Translations under genes and position numbers: made by a program
The notes under the pieces: generated by a model
Seen by the model: the letters and a program-made list of their open reading frames with translations, nothing else
Database searches by the model: none
What the model was told of the DNA's origin: nothing
Assembly: GCA_021234155.1 (NCBI GenBank)
Contig: JAJEKV010000018.1
Location: forward strand, 12,501,654 to 12,565,653
DNA from: Isoetes taiwanensis
Taxonomy: Eukaryota; Streptophyta; Lycopodiopsida; Isoetales; Isoetaceae
Reading direction: 5' to 3'
Length of the DNA stretch: 64,000 nucleotides
Shown: one piece after another, positions 45,270 through 55,759 of the stretch
How positions within the stretch are numbered: the stretch's first letter is position 1
Layout: every line of letters begins with the position of its first letter

Positions 45270-47813
45270 TGCTGCCATGCTATGGCAGCATAGAAGAGCA
45301 AGACACATATTGATATACTTATGCCTGCACGTTGACTTGAGCACAGATATACAAACACCATTGATTTGAAGAGAACAGATTCCTAGAGACCATACGTGGA
45401 TACTTGAAGACCAAGGTGAAGACATTCATGAAAGATCACACAAGCATGCAAAGAAAGCTGATTCAAGCAGAGCAAGTTTGAAGTTTGGCAAATAATCCTA
45501 AGGGAATCAAGAAAAGTCAAAGGATCAACTTATTGTCTAAAGTTTGCAATTCTATATGCGGCGGTTGTGGATCTTTCAGGGGATTCAGCAGCCTGCAGCC
45601 TCTCTGATTCCTCGACTCAGGTACAAGCTATTTCAAAGCTTTCTGGTGTTCCCGGGAGTAGTAGAGCGGAAGTTTGCCATTTGGCGGGACTTCTTGGGTG
45701 TTATAGATGGTGATGGTCGGTTTGTACAGCAGTAGAGTTGCGTTTTTCTGTGAGTTTGTTGTGGAGTGTCGAGCTATCACTGTCTCTTTGGGGCAGTTCT
45801 CCTTCCTCCTCACTTGCTTTGTAACATTACCATTCTTTTAATATATTGATGACACAGTTCTTCAAAAAAAAAAAAAGTTGCCAAATCATCATACACACCA
45901 TCACCATTGCCATGTCATCACACACACATGTCACCCTTCATAAAAAGTCTATTTTCTTCAAAATTTCTCCTATATAAGTTATTTGGACCATTAAAGGGAC
46001 ATGAAATCATGCCACATCATCACTAATGCCTCCACATCACCACACACGTATCACACACATCACTTCCATCTCATCAAAAGTTTTGACTAGAAAAAAGATA
46101 CTTTGCCAACTTGTTCGACACCTCATCATCTCTCATTGCCATGTCATTCTCATCTTGCCAACTCACCTTGCCTTCTTGCCACCTCACCTTGTTCTTACCC
46201 CATATTGAGCCCAAAAGTCAAAGAGTTCATTTTGCAAAAAAGATTCTTCCATGGCATAGAGCATCAAAAAAAGATTACATTTTGCAAAAAAAAAATTCAA
46301 AAAGGGCTCATTTAGACCTTTATTTTTGGTTTCTTGGGAACCGTGCCAAACTCTATGAACTAAAAAATTTTCATATCTACCCCCCACCCTAGACTCTCAC
46401 CCGTCCAATCTCCCTCCCCTCCCCATGTGGTACACCGGTGTGGGCGGTGATATGAATCCCGTGGGCATAACACGTCGGTTTAATAATCTAAGCGTGCTAT
46501 CCCTTATATATCCAAGTCTTTTTTCATAAAATGCACGTGGGATATATATCGAGAGTTTTTTCCAAGAACCCTAAAAATTCTGTCATGCCAAGATCCGGCT
46601 GTTTACCCAAAATTAATCACTTAATCATTAAGAAATGCCTTCAGATCTGCCTGTACCCTACCAAGAACCACATGAAAAGACAAGATTCCTACCAGATTAC
46701 CAGGTTGAAACAGAGGAATTTGAAAAGGGAAAGACAACACAGAAGTTTTTCGAGGGCTTTGGGCGAAGCATTCGATCGAGATTTCTCTGGAAAAGACGGG
46801 TATTGAAGACTTATGCTTGAAACTGCCTTCTAAGCATCGAATATCTATGGATTACCTGATGTTTCCAATTGATTTGCTGATTTGAAGACTGACTTGATCC
46901 TATACCCAAGACACAGAGCTTGGAATTCTGTTTAATGACTGTGTGATTCTTAAATGAATGAAAATCCGACCCTTGGAGATATACTTGAGTATAATTTATC
47001 CTTTGCATTCTAAGAAAGTAAGACAGTAAGGTTTTTGTGCTTGCACATAGGTATAAGACATTTGCAGTAAGATATGCATATAGATAAGAGCATAAAAGTT
47101 GAAGGATCATGAGAAAAGCATACATATTCCATTGAGCCAATAGAAATTCTCAGCTTGCTTTGCATCATAAAGCCAAGATTCTACAAATTTGAGTTCATGA
47201 TTGCATCTCAGACCAGTTAAGTAGTTGATCCTTGCTTGCAGACCATAAATAGCTTTAGGATTCAATCCAAAACAAAAAAAAAAAACCCCACAAAAGTCGA
47301 TTTAACAAAGTCTTGCTTGCTGTTTCAGACTGTGACAGTCTGTCAGACCAAAATTCCAGAATTTTAGGATATTTCTCACCTTTTATGCAAAAAGTATGTT
47401 TGATCATTGTGTGCAGACATATGGAAAGGAGATCCAAGCATTAAAACACAAAAAGAATTCATATTTTTAGATGTGCAGAAAATTACTCTTTGCCAGGGAT
47501 ATTGATGAAGTTTTGACCCAGTCAGGAGTGCATATTTGAGTGATTTGTGCTATTCATAAGACATTTGACTTTTTGCCTAGCATTCATCTGAATCTTAAGC
47601 AGCTATGGCATTTGAAATCATGGTCAAATTGTTGATTGCTTGCAAATGGCACCATTCTTTCTAGGGCAGTCTTTTTTCTGATTTGGGAAAGTGATTCAAA
47701 ATTTGTATTTGAGGTTTTTTTCTTGGAGTTTTCTCACACAGAATGGTTGTCTTAAGCAACCTGGAGGTTCTAAACCATTGAGGTTGAAGGTTTTGCCAGG
47801 AACACCTTCAACA
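45270..47813 (+). mobile_element. LTR B (inner 5' LTR, diverged)
   Basis: Starts TGCTGCCATGCTATGGCAGC and ends CACCTTCAACA three bases before the primer site, so by position it is the LTR of the internal region. It matches A and C only in part (for example the TTGCCAAATCA, GCCACATCATCACT and TTTGGGCG stretches) and carries the retroposon at about 45554-45877. Confidence 0.75.
45554..45877 (+). mobile_element. poly(A) retroposon, second copy, inside LTR B
   Basis: Plus-strand counterpart of the insertion at 46-255: it shares CGGAAGTTTGCCATTTGGCG, the GTTTGTACAGCAGTAGAGTT region and the end AATATATTGATGACAC followed by an A-run. Flanks AAAGTTTGCAA and AAAGTTGCCAA look like its target duplication. 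It is longer at the 5' side than the first copy. Confidence 0.78.
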
Positions 47814-47816
47814 TTT

Positions 47817-47833
47817 TGGAGGTCCTACCAAGA
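47817..47833 (+). promoter_or_regulatory. Gypsy primer-binding site, tRNA-Gln-like
   Basis: TGGAGGTCCTACCAAGAT, three bases after the LTR end, complements the 3' end of eukaryotic tRNA-Gln (ending TAGGACCTCCA) with one mismatch. The tRNA sequence is from memory. Confidence 0.7.
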
Positions 47834-47856
47834 TAACTTCCTGGAATTTCGAACTC

Positions 47857-48613
47857 ATGGCTCCCAGAAGAAACAATGAAGCATCTGAGCATGCTGAAGC
47901 ACAAGAGAATCATGAAACCTCTGCTGCAGTACCAGGAGTGAGTATACAAGCAAATGCTGGTATGCCTTGCCACTACTTTGAATTGAACATGCCAATTCCT
48001 GCTCCCACATTTGATCCAAGCATGAATGCCAATAATTTTTTGAAAACTTTTGAGGAGTACTATCAGGAATACGGACACAAAAAAGGATGTAAGTTTTCTG
48101 AGTTCAAAAAATGTTTCAAAAATGATGAAGTAAGAGTTTGGTTGGAATATGTTATGAGTCTAGAAGCTAACTCATGGGATGAAATTGTTAAGAAATTCTT
48201 ATTAAGATTTGGTAAGCTGCTTGATCCTCAAGATTTGATTTTTGAATTGCAAAACCTTTCACATAAAACATGGTGAAAGTGTGCATCAGTATGTAGAAAG
48301 ATTCAATCTTTATCTTGTTAAATGTCAAATCAATCAAGTTCCTAACCACACTTTACATCTTGTAGCTTCATTTATCAGAGGTTTGAGCAGCAGAGCAAGA
48401 GTACACAGAAAGATGTTCAAGATCCAGAAGCAAGAAGGATTTGACACAGTACACAAGGCTTTTACAAAGGCTACTGAGATTGCTGATATGATCTCCTATA
48501 ACCCTGATGATGTATATTCACCTCATGATCCTTTCTTTCCAGATTACGAGCAGGAGCACATGGGACTAGGACCTGTACCAATCTATGTTGTTCAAAAAGA
48601 CAAGAAGAAATAA
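47857..48613 (+). pseudogene. Ty3/gypsy gag
   Basis: Starts MAPRRNNEASEHAEAQENHE. The retrotransposon gag domain is visible in ANNFLKTFEEYYQEYG, VRVWLEYVMSLEANSWDEIV and, after a +1 frame change near 48250, HGESVHQYVERFNLYLVKCQ and HLVASFIRGLSSRARV. A stop at 48611-48613 cuts it before the coiled stretch MEDLEGHVADVRADITK (48617), which is in the same frame. It forms the virus-like particle in active elements. Confidence 0.85.
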
Positions 48614-48616
48614 AAA

Positions 48617-49300
48617 ATGGAAGATTTAGAAGGTCATGTGGCTGATGTGAGAGCTGACATAACCAAAGTGTCTGAGGCTCTGATTGAAGTAACCAAACAA
48701 CCTCAAGAAATGAAGAGTTCCAGACCCGATAAGAGAATATACCCTCCATGTACTCATTGCTCAAGAAACACCCACTCACCTAAAACACTCAAACAAGTTA
48801 AGAGCTTCTTAGGTATGACAAGCTTCCTAAGGATGTATGTTCCTCACTTTTCACACACTATAAATTCTATTTCCAATCTCACAAAGGTTGGAAAATTTTC
48901 AAAGAAGCAAAGCAAACATATATTGGTGTAAAAAATCCTTTGACAAGATTATAGATGCTATATGCCATTCTATTTTGCTAAAACCTCCAGATTTTGAAAA
49001 GCCTTTCAAAGCTTATATCAGTGTTACAAGAAGGCCATAGGTTTGGCATTGCTTCAAGATGACAATATCATTTCCTTTGCAAGCAAAATGTGGTCTGATA
49101 CTCAACTAAGATATCTCAGACTCGAAAAGAGTGCAGCTGCATTGATGTTCTTGATAGATAGACAAGGCCACTTGTTGCAAAATACTCACACTCAAGTTTA
49201 TACGAAGGAAAACCCATTTCTCTGCTCTTTGCAAAATAAAAGCCAAAAGCTAAGCTACGTAGATGGGCTTGCAAAATTCAATCCTACAATATCAGTGTGA
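48617..49300 (+). pseudogene. Gag end fused by deletion to RT end and RNase H remnant
   Basis: A start of a zinc knuckle (PPCTHCSRNTHS) is followed at once by TLKQVKSFLGMTSFLRMYVP, the block that lies C-terminal to the RT catalytic core. So protease and nearly all of RT, including the YxDD box, have been deleted near 48780. RNase H-like pieces follow out of frame (KPPDFEKPFKAYI about 48985; LLQDDNIISFASKMWSDTQL at 49043). Confidence 0.82.
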
Positions 49301-49408
49301 AAGTAGTCAATTCAATTGAAAATCCTACTTCTACCTTCCCCATGCATTGGTTGAACATGAAGATCAGGAAGGTTTAGATGAAAATAATTGTGCTACTAAC
49401 CTGTTGCT

Positions 49409-50691
49409 TTGTATGAAGAGGCATTGGATTGGCAGTTTGACATCAGGAACTATTTGGAGAACAATGAAGTGCCTAAGAATATGGCCAACAGTCAAGAAAG
49501 AAGATTCAAGGAAAAATGCAAGAAATTAAGGCTGATAAGGGAGATATTATGCAAAACTGACAAAGAGGGTGTGCTACTAAGATGTGTGGATTTAGAGGAA
49601 GCCAAAATGATCATTGAAGCATGCCATGAAGGCATCTGTGGAGGCCATTTTGCTGATGACACAACAGCTAAGAAGATATTAAGATCAGGGTATTTCTGGC
49701 CTACTCTTTTTAAGGATTGTTATAATGCTATTAAATGTTGTCACAAGTGTCAAATTTTTGGCAAAAGGGTGTTGCAACCAGCTCCCCTTACTGCCATAAC
49801 CTCTCCAGGGCCATTTCAAGTATGGGGACTTGACTTTATAGGTCTCGTAGATCCCCTTCATCAGCTCAACATCAGTTCGTCCTTGTGGCCACAAATTATT
49901 TTACAAAATGGGCTGAAGCAGTTCCACTTAGAGAGGCCAATGCTGTCACTACTGCAAGGTTCCTTCATGAAAATATTTGTGCTAGATTTGGAATTCCTTT
50001 CAAAATCATATCTGATAGGGGAACTCAATTTAACCAATCCATTGCATTATTACTAGCTACTCTCAAGGTCAAGCATACCAAAAGTTTAGCATATCATCCT
50101 CAGGGTAATGGTCAAGTCGAGTCAACATATAAAGTTTTGAAGTGAATTCTTAAAAAAACCATTAGCATTTCCAAGAAAGATTGGCATTTGAAACTACATG
50201 ATGCTCTCTGGGCATACAGGACTACCATTAAGACATCCACAAAGCATACACCCTTCAACCTTGTCTATGGCATAGAATCCATTGTCCCCATTGAGCTTGA
50301 GTTGCCCTCCCTTAGATTGGCTTATCAAATAAATCTAGAAATGGAGGATGCACTAAAAGAAAGGTGTGTGAGATTGATGCAGCTTGAAGAAGACAGGTTT
50401 GAGGCTGAAAATGCAGTTCTTATTAAAAAATCCAAAAATATATTAAAAAATATAGTAGCATTCACTCTTAAAACAGGAGAATTGGTTCTCAAATGGAACA
50501 AGACAAGGGAAGATGTGGCAGCAAAGTTTAAGAATCTGTGGGAAGGGTCTTTTGAAATAATTGGGACAGCAGGGTTAGATTCTTATTGGTTGAAGTCTGT
50601 TCTTGATGGAAGAGAATTGCCAAATCCCATCAATATACTGCATCTAAAAAGGTATTGGCAACAGCATGTTGCCTTAAGCTTATTTGGATAA
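49409..50691 (+). pseudogene. Ty3/gypsy integrase
   Basis: HHCC zinc module (EACHEGICGGHF ... CHKCQIF, about 49614-49760), GPFQVWGLDFIG with the first catalytic D (about 49810), then a frame change near 49870 to NYFTKWAEAVPLREANAVTT, SDRGTQFNQS (second D, about 50012) and GNGQVEST (E, about 50106). A stop at 50143-50145 is followed in another frame by the C-terminal region WAYRTTIKTSTKHTPFNLVY to LHLKRYW (50188-50691). The catalytic triad is intact; the reading frame is not. Confidence 0.9.
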
Positions 50692-51427
50692 AAATTCGTC
50701 AAATTCTGTAGGTAGTTTAGTTAAGTTTGCTTTTGAGTTGATCACATTTGCAAAACCTAAAAAACAACACAAAAATTAGTTTAAAATGCTATAAGTATTG
50801 GTTTTATGTGATCGTGAAATTAAACAACGGTAAAGATTAAATGAGTGTCATTTATGCTAAAGTGACCTACTAATGAGACTAATGCAAAACAGTGAGGTAT
50901 ATGCAGGTTCCAGCTCACACAAGGCCAAAAATTCTGAATTTATATTGCTAAAGTCGTTGATTTCCATGCAGGAGCATCTGAAAAATTCATTCATACATCT
51001 CATCCTCACAAATGCATCTTATTTTCTTCAGACATCTCCACACATGATGCTGCTGCCATCCCTGCCATAACAACAACTCTTTTCACTAACAAGTATTTTG
51101 TCACATGCAGGATCATCCTTTCACACCTCCATTACTTAATAATTTGTTCAAGAGTTGCCCTTGATCCATATGAGCCACTTCTGCTTTATCATTTCCTATC
51201 AGATTCATTGAACTGCTGTCACACTTCCATCCAACAGTTCTATTTGTGCTAATCACGTACACACTTGTCATGCAGGTTCATCAGTCCAATGCCTTCATAA
51301 TCATCTACATCTCATCTACCTTTCTTATCACCTCTCTTTGCTCTCATCCATTGCAGGGACACAAGTTGCCAATATATTTCCATATTGGCGACTAGCAAGA
51401 GCTCTAAACAATTCATCTGCAAATCCA

Positions 51428-51441
51428 AAGGCTGGGGGACC
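51428..51441 (+). promoter_or_regulatory. Purine-rich tract before 3' LTR
   Basis: AAGGCTGGGGGAC about 25 bases before LTR C, the usual position class for the plus-strand priming tract in Tat/Athila-like elements. Assigned by position and composition only. Confidence 0.5.
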
Positions 51442-51466
51442 GGCCTGTTCTTTTTGTTTGGCATGG

Positions 51467-54111
51467 TGTTGCCACATCTTGGCAGCATAGAGAGTTGTGC
51501 ACACAAATTATACATATTTGATTAACTAAAGTCTACAACATATGTGTGCAAGTACTACCGATATGAAGACTCATATCCTTGAAGATTACAAAGTAGACAC
51601 TTGTTTGAAGAACCAAGGAAAGGACATTCATTGAAGATCATGTTAACAAAGCAAGGAAGAGAAGATTCAAGCAAGGCAAACTAGAATTTGAAGATTGGCA
51701 TGATACCTTGCTTGCCTCATCCTAACAAACTTGGCAAATAGCCTTTTCTCTAGTCAAAACACACCACTCATACACCATTCATACACCACACACTCATTAC
51801 ACTTCCATCATCTTGAAAAAGCAAAAAATTCCACTCAATTTGGCTTTTCCTATGATTTAAAATCACATCCTGTCTCTAAAAGTCAAATTAGAGAGAGAAA
51901 GTGCACAATTTCCCAAGAAAAGCATGAAGAACTCAAATGATCAAGTTGATGCATAAGGGATCTAAGTTTATGTGCACTAGTGCCAAGTTGTCCATGTCAT
52001 AACCAAAAGTTGCCAAATCACCTTCATAAGATACCATGCACCATCCACATTACCACCGAGTATGCCACGTCATTTTACACATGTCACCTTCCATAAATTT
52101 CCTTTATTCAAAATATTTGACTTAAGAGAAGTCATTTTAATACTTAGGGTGACATGTCATCACTTCATTGTGCCACATCATCATTAAATGCCTCCACATC
52201 ATCCTACACGTATTTCCACCTCATAAAAAGTTTTGACTAAAAAAATGACATTTTACCAACTTGCTTAATACATCATCATTCCATATTGCCATGTCATCTT
52301 CCATTTGCCAAGTCACCATACCAACTTGCCACATCATCAATTCTACCCCATTTTGAGTCAAAAAGTCAAATGTCCTTTTTGCAAAAAAGATTCCTCCATG
52401 TCATAGAGCATCAGAAAAGGTTCCATGTGGAAAAAAGAACTTTTGAAAAAGACTATGTTTTGACCTTCATATTTGAGTTCTTATGATTCATGCCAAGTTT
52501 TGAAAAATAAAAAATAAAAAAAAAAAATTCCTATCTACGACCCCCTCCCATCAGGTCCCAAGCGTGGTATCTCTGGGCATGTGAGCTGGCAATGGGCGAG
52601 ACATCACGTGGAGACAACACGTTAATCTTGATAATACATGTCCGAATGGTCCTTATATACCCGATCTGCCAGAAACCAAAATGCATGTGGGATAATTCAA
52701 CTCGAAATCTAAAGAGAACCTAAATTTTTCATGCCAAGATCCAGAAATTTTGAATGATCCAATCACCTAATCATGACTAAATGCTCCCAGATTGACCTAT
52801 TCTAAGCCAAGACCTCTCAAATTAAGAAAAAAGACAAAGATCTGAGCCGGATTTGCCAAGAACAGATCGAAACAGAGGATTATGAAAAGGAGAAATTGAT
52901 GACAGAAATTTTTAAGGGCTTTGGGCACAAGAATTGATCGAGACTTCTCATTTAGAGACCGGTTTGACTGACCATTGCTTGAAATCGCCTTCCTTTCTTT
53001 TTGAATCCATGGATTTCATAAAGCAATTTGATTATTTGCTATTATGAAGATTTTCTTATCACATTGCCCAAGACAACAGAGCTTGGGAATTTCTTGTATG
53101 ACTGTATTATTATCCTTTGAATGAAAATCTGATCCTTGGCATTACAAATTTGCACAATTTGCATTCTACATCCAAAGCAAGGTAAATAAAAAAGGTAGGA
53201 GCAATATTGGAAGATAGTTTATCTGTTTCGAGCACATCATATCTCAGGTTACATCTTATTCTGTTTCAATGATCAAAATCAACATTAAAAATTAGATTAA
53301 GCTGCCTTTAGTGTGAAACTGTATGTGCATTTGATAAGTTCTGGCATAGCATACAGGGTAGTGCATAGAAAGAGGGTCAATTAAACAAGTGGAAAGCATA
53401 AAGAGCCTGAAAAATCTAAAAAAAAAAAACAATTTGCAACAGCCTGTCATCTATATTTTGTATACCATTGCATTCTTTAGGCAAAATATTCCATCTTGGA
53501 GATTTTAGCTATAACCTTGAACAAACAATCAGTTCCCCCTTGCTTACAAACTATTGGAAGGTGTTAAAAATTTTCAGATTTCAGAAAATAGCAGCAAATA
53601 TCAATTTGCAATATTTTACTTGCTGTTTTCTTCCATAACAGTCTGTTTGCAAAGAATTTAAATTTCTGATCCTATTTACACCTATTCTTGTAAAAGAAGT
53701 GTTTGAACCTTGTGCGCAGATCTTCAGAGAGAATCAAGTGATAGAACTCGAAAAAGATACATATCCTTCGATCTAGAAAAAAATTGCTCACTGCCAGGGA
53801 TATTGACTCATTTTTTACTTCGTCAAGAGTGCATATTTGAAAGACCTCTGCAAGGTTTTTGGCATCTGACTTTTGACCCTAGATTCTTTGAGACCTTAAG
53901 CAGCCTTTTGCATTGGAATCATGATTAAATCTCATTCTGCTTGCAAATGGCATCATTTTTACTGAGGCATCATTTTTTCTGATTTGGGAAAGCAATACTA
54001 ATTCAGTTCTAGGCTTTGTTTTTGAAATTTTCTTGCACAGAGTGGTTGCCTTAAGCAACTTGGAGGTTCTAAGCCATTGAGGTTGAAGGTTTGCCAGGAA
54101 CACCTTCAACA
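51467..54111 (+). mobile_element. LTR C (3' LTR)
   Basis: Starts TGTTGCCACATCTTGGCAGC, ends CACCTTCAACA, 2645 bp. Closely similar to LTR A over A's whole length, and to the last ~310 bp of LTR B (GCCAGGGATATTGA to CACCTTCAACA). It lacks ~100-200-bp blocks found in A (for example around 51700). Confidence 0.82.
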
Positions 54112-54116
54112 ATCGT
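54112..54116. repeat. Right target-site duplication (ATCGT)
   Basis: Matches 42908-42912 exactly. Confidence 0.88.
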
Positions 54117-54150
54117 GAAATGCAAGACTTGACTTTTCAATATTATGAGA

Positions 54151-55666
54151 ATATGTAGCATAATAACAGGGGGTTTTCTTTGTGTTTTTGTACACTTTTC
54201 ACTAAGGTTTTCCTATGATTTAAGTGATGTATTCAAATGGATGTACTAATCGTACATCTAGAGTGCACCATTCGAGCCATTGATTTTAGCCTCTTTTTTT
54301 TTTTTTTTTTTTTTGGTCAACAACCAATGGCTCACAACAAAGGCCCTTTTTTTGTGCGTGTGGTGCATAATGAATCGACAACCAATGGCTCACAACAAAA
54401 GCCCTTTTTTTGTGCGTTTGGTGTATAATGGTCAACAACCAATGGCTCACAACAAAAGCCCTCTTTTTGAGTGTGTGGTGCATAATGGGCACATGAAGGG
54501 CTTGAAGGGCGCATGTAGTCACGGTTTCCCGTCGGCAACACATTTCTTATCATAACTTTTGATCTGAGGGCTCTGTTTTGAGATGATTTTTATTAGTTGG
54601 AAAGCTCTCTCCAGATCTTTTTGATAGTGTATGATATGGATATGTTTGGTTAAGTTATCTATGCTAAAACAGCAATTTTTCGGCCGGGTTTGGTAGGCTT
54701 TCACATCCTACCGGTGATTATCTGAGGATTGCGGTATTGGATATTGTTTATGGCTCATTCGAATGAAGCTTGCAAAAATTACCATGCATTTTTTAGATTT
54801 TGAGGCGGTTATTAAGCAAATTCAAGGCTTCTAGATCCTTGTGCCAACAAGCGAAAAAGTTTCCCACTTTGGTTTCTCACCACAAGAATCCATGGAGGCC
54901 AAAAGAACTTTTGTTAAATTCAGTTGAAAAATGTTTGTGTATGGGTGTTGCAAACTTTATGACTTTCCGAATAATGGGATCGATCTGCTCTATCTTTATG
55001 GTAACTTTTATTTATGTTGTATTAGTTTTATTGTGATGAAATTCAAAAGCTACAATTGATGAAAGCCTCAAATGAATTCTAGTTTTTTTAAGTTTGAATT
55101 CTAAAATTTTTGTCACACACGGGGGTTTACGTCCCTAAGACCCGAAGGGAAGAACAAAAAATTTTTTGCAACACAAACCATTAACATCCAACATATAAAA
55201 ATTAAATCCCCAACAACATAACAACCAACACATAACAACCATTGACATTAACAACCAACATATAACTACCATTGACATTAATTAACACAACCATTGGGTC
55301 CAACACATTTAAATTAAAATCCCCCTTAAACCCCCTTTGGTTTGGGTGCATATTCACCCGAGGGGGTGGCGTAGGGCGGCGAGAGCCCTCATAATTGTAT
55401 TTTGCACGTACGAAATCAACACCATATAGTATTCCGCTTGAAATCTTATAGTATTTTGCGAATATTGTTATACAGTATAGCAAATTTTGTACTTGCATAC
55501 CCCACAAACGAGGAACTTTACGTACGGTGTAGATTAAGGAATAAGGGGTGAATATGCCTATCCAACAGCTCTCGTTGCCCGGAGTCACCCCCCGTGTGAA
55601 TATGCACCCAAACCAAAGGGGGTTTAAGGGGGATTTTAATTTAAATGTGTTGGACCCAATGGTTGT
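54151..55666 (+). repeat. Repeat X, copy 2 (inverted relative to copy 1, uninterrupted)
   Basis: Reads AATATGTAGCATAATAACAG at its left end, the complement of 8763-8780. It then carries a GTTTTCCTATGATTTAAGTG stretch (empty site of the 7652-8710 insertion), three ~58-bp repeats near 54320-54490 (core CAACCAATGGCTCACAAC), the conserved ~700-bp middle, and a MITE-like end. At about 55331-55345 it reads TTAAACCCCCTTTGGTTTGG without interruption, the empty site of the GC-rich LINE. A poly-T run (54294-54314) may be a separate change. No coding function is recognised. Confidence 0.82.
55290..55666. mobile_element. MITE-like block with ~70-bp inverted ends in X
   Basis: The left arm starts ACAACCATTGGGTCCAACAC and runs through TTTAAATTAAAATCCCCCTT and TTTGGTTTGGGTGCATATTC; the right arm (55595-55666) is its near-perfect complement ending CCAATGGTTGT. 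Between them are ~230 bp with further inner inverted symmetry. In copy 1 the same block is split by the LINE (1150-1221 plus 6291-6635). It contains no gene. Confidence 0.75.
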
Positions 55667-55759
55667 ACACAAACACCCTCGGACAAAAACAATGTAAGCA
55701 CGAGCCTTCTTTCCATTTCCCAAAGATTTCTTATTTATTGGCACGTTTGCAGGCTATCT

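Larger units (their letters stand above)
42913..54111 (+). mobile_element. Ty3/gypsy retrotransposon with chimeric 5' LTR
   Basis: An 11.2-kb element bounded by ATCGT target duplications. Order: LTR A (42913-45268, missing its last ~310 bp), LTR B (45270-47813), primer site, gag, deleted protease/RT, RNase H remnant, integrase, purine tract, LTR C (51467-54111). A and C match closely. B belongs to the same family but is clearly more diverged and holds a retroposon. The integrase and its IVPIELELPSLRLAYQ-like C-terminus recall the non-chromovirus (Tat/Athila-type) plant gypsy lineages; this is an inference. Most of RT is missing, so it is non-autonomous and dead. Confidence 0.87.

Noticed and set aside
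54237-54555. Frames rich in NNQWLTTKA/HNKSPFFVR repeats
   Set aside because: They arise from ~58-bp noncoding repeats of X; both strands are open equally.
55202-55744. 180-codon minus-strand frame
   Set aside because: It crosses the MITE-like palindrome, and its apparent counterpart in X copy 1 (6232-6555) is a by-product of the same repeat.
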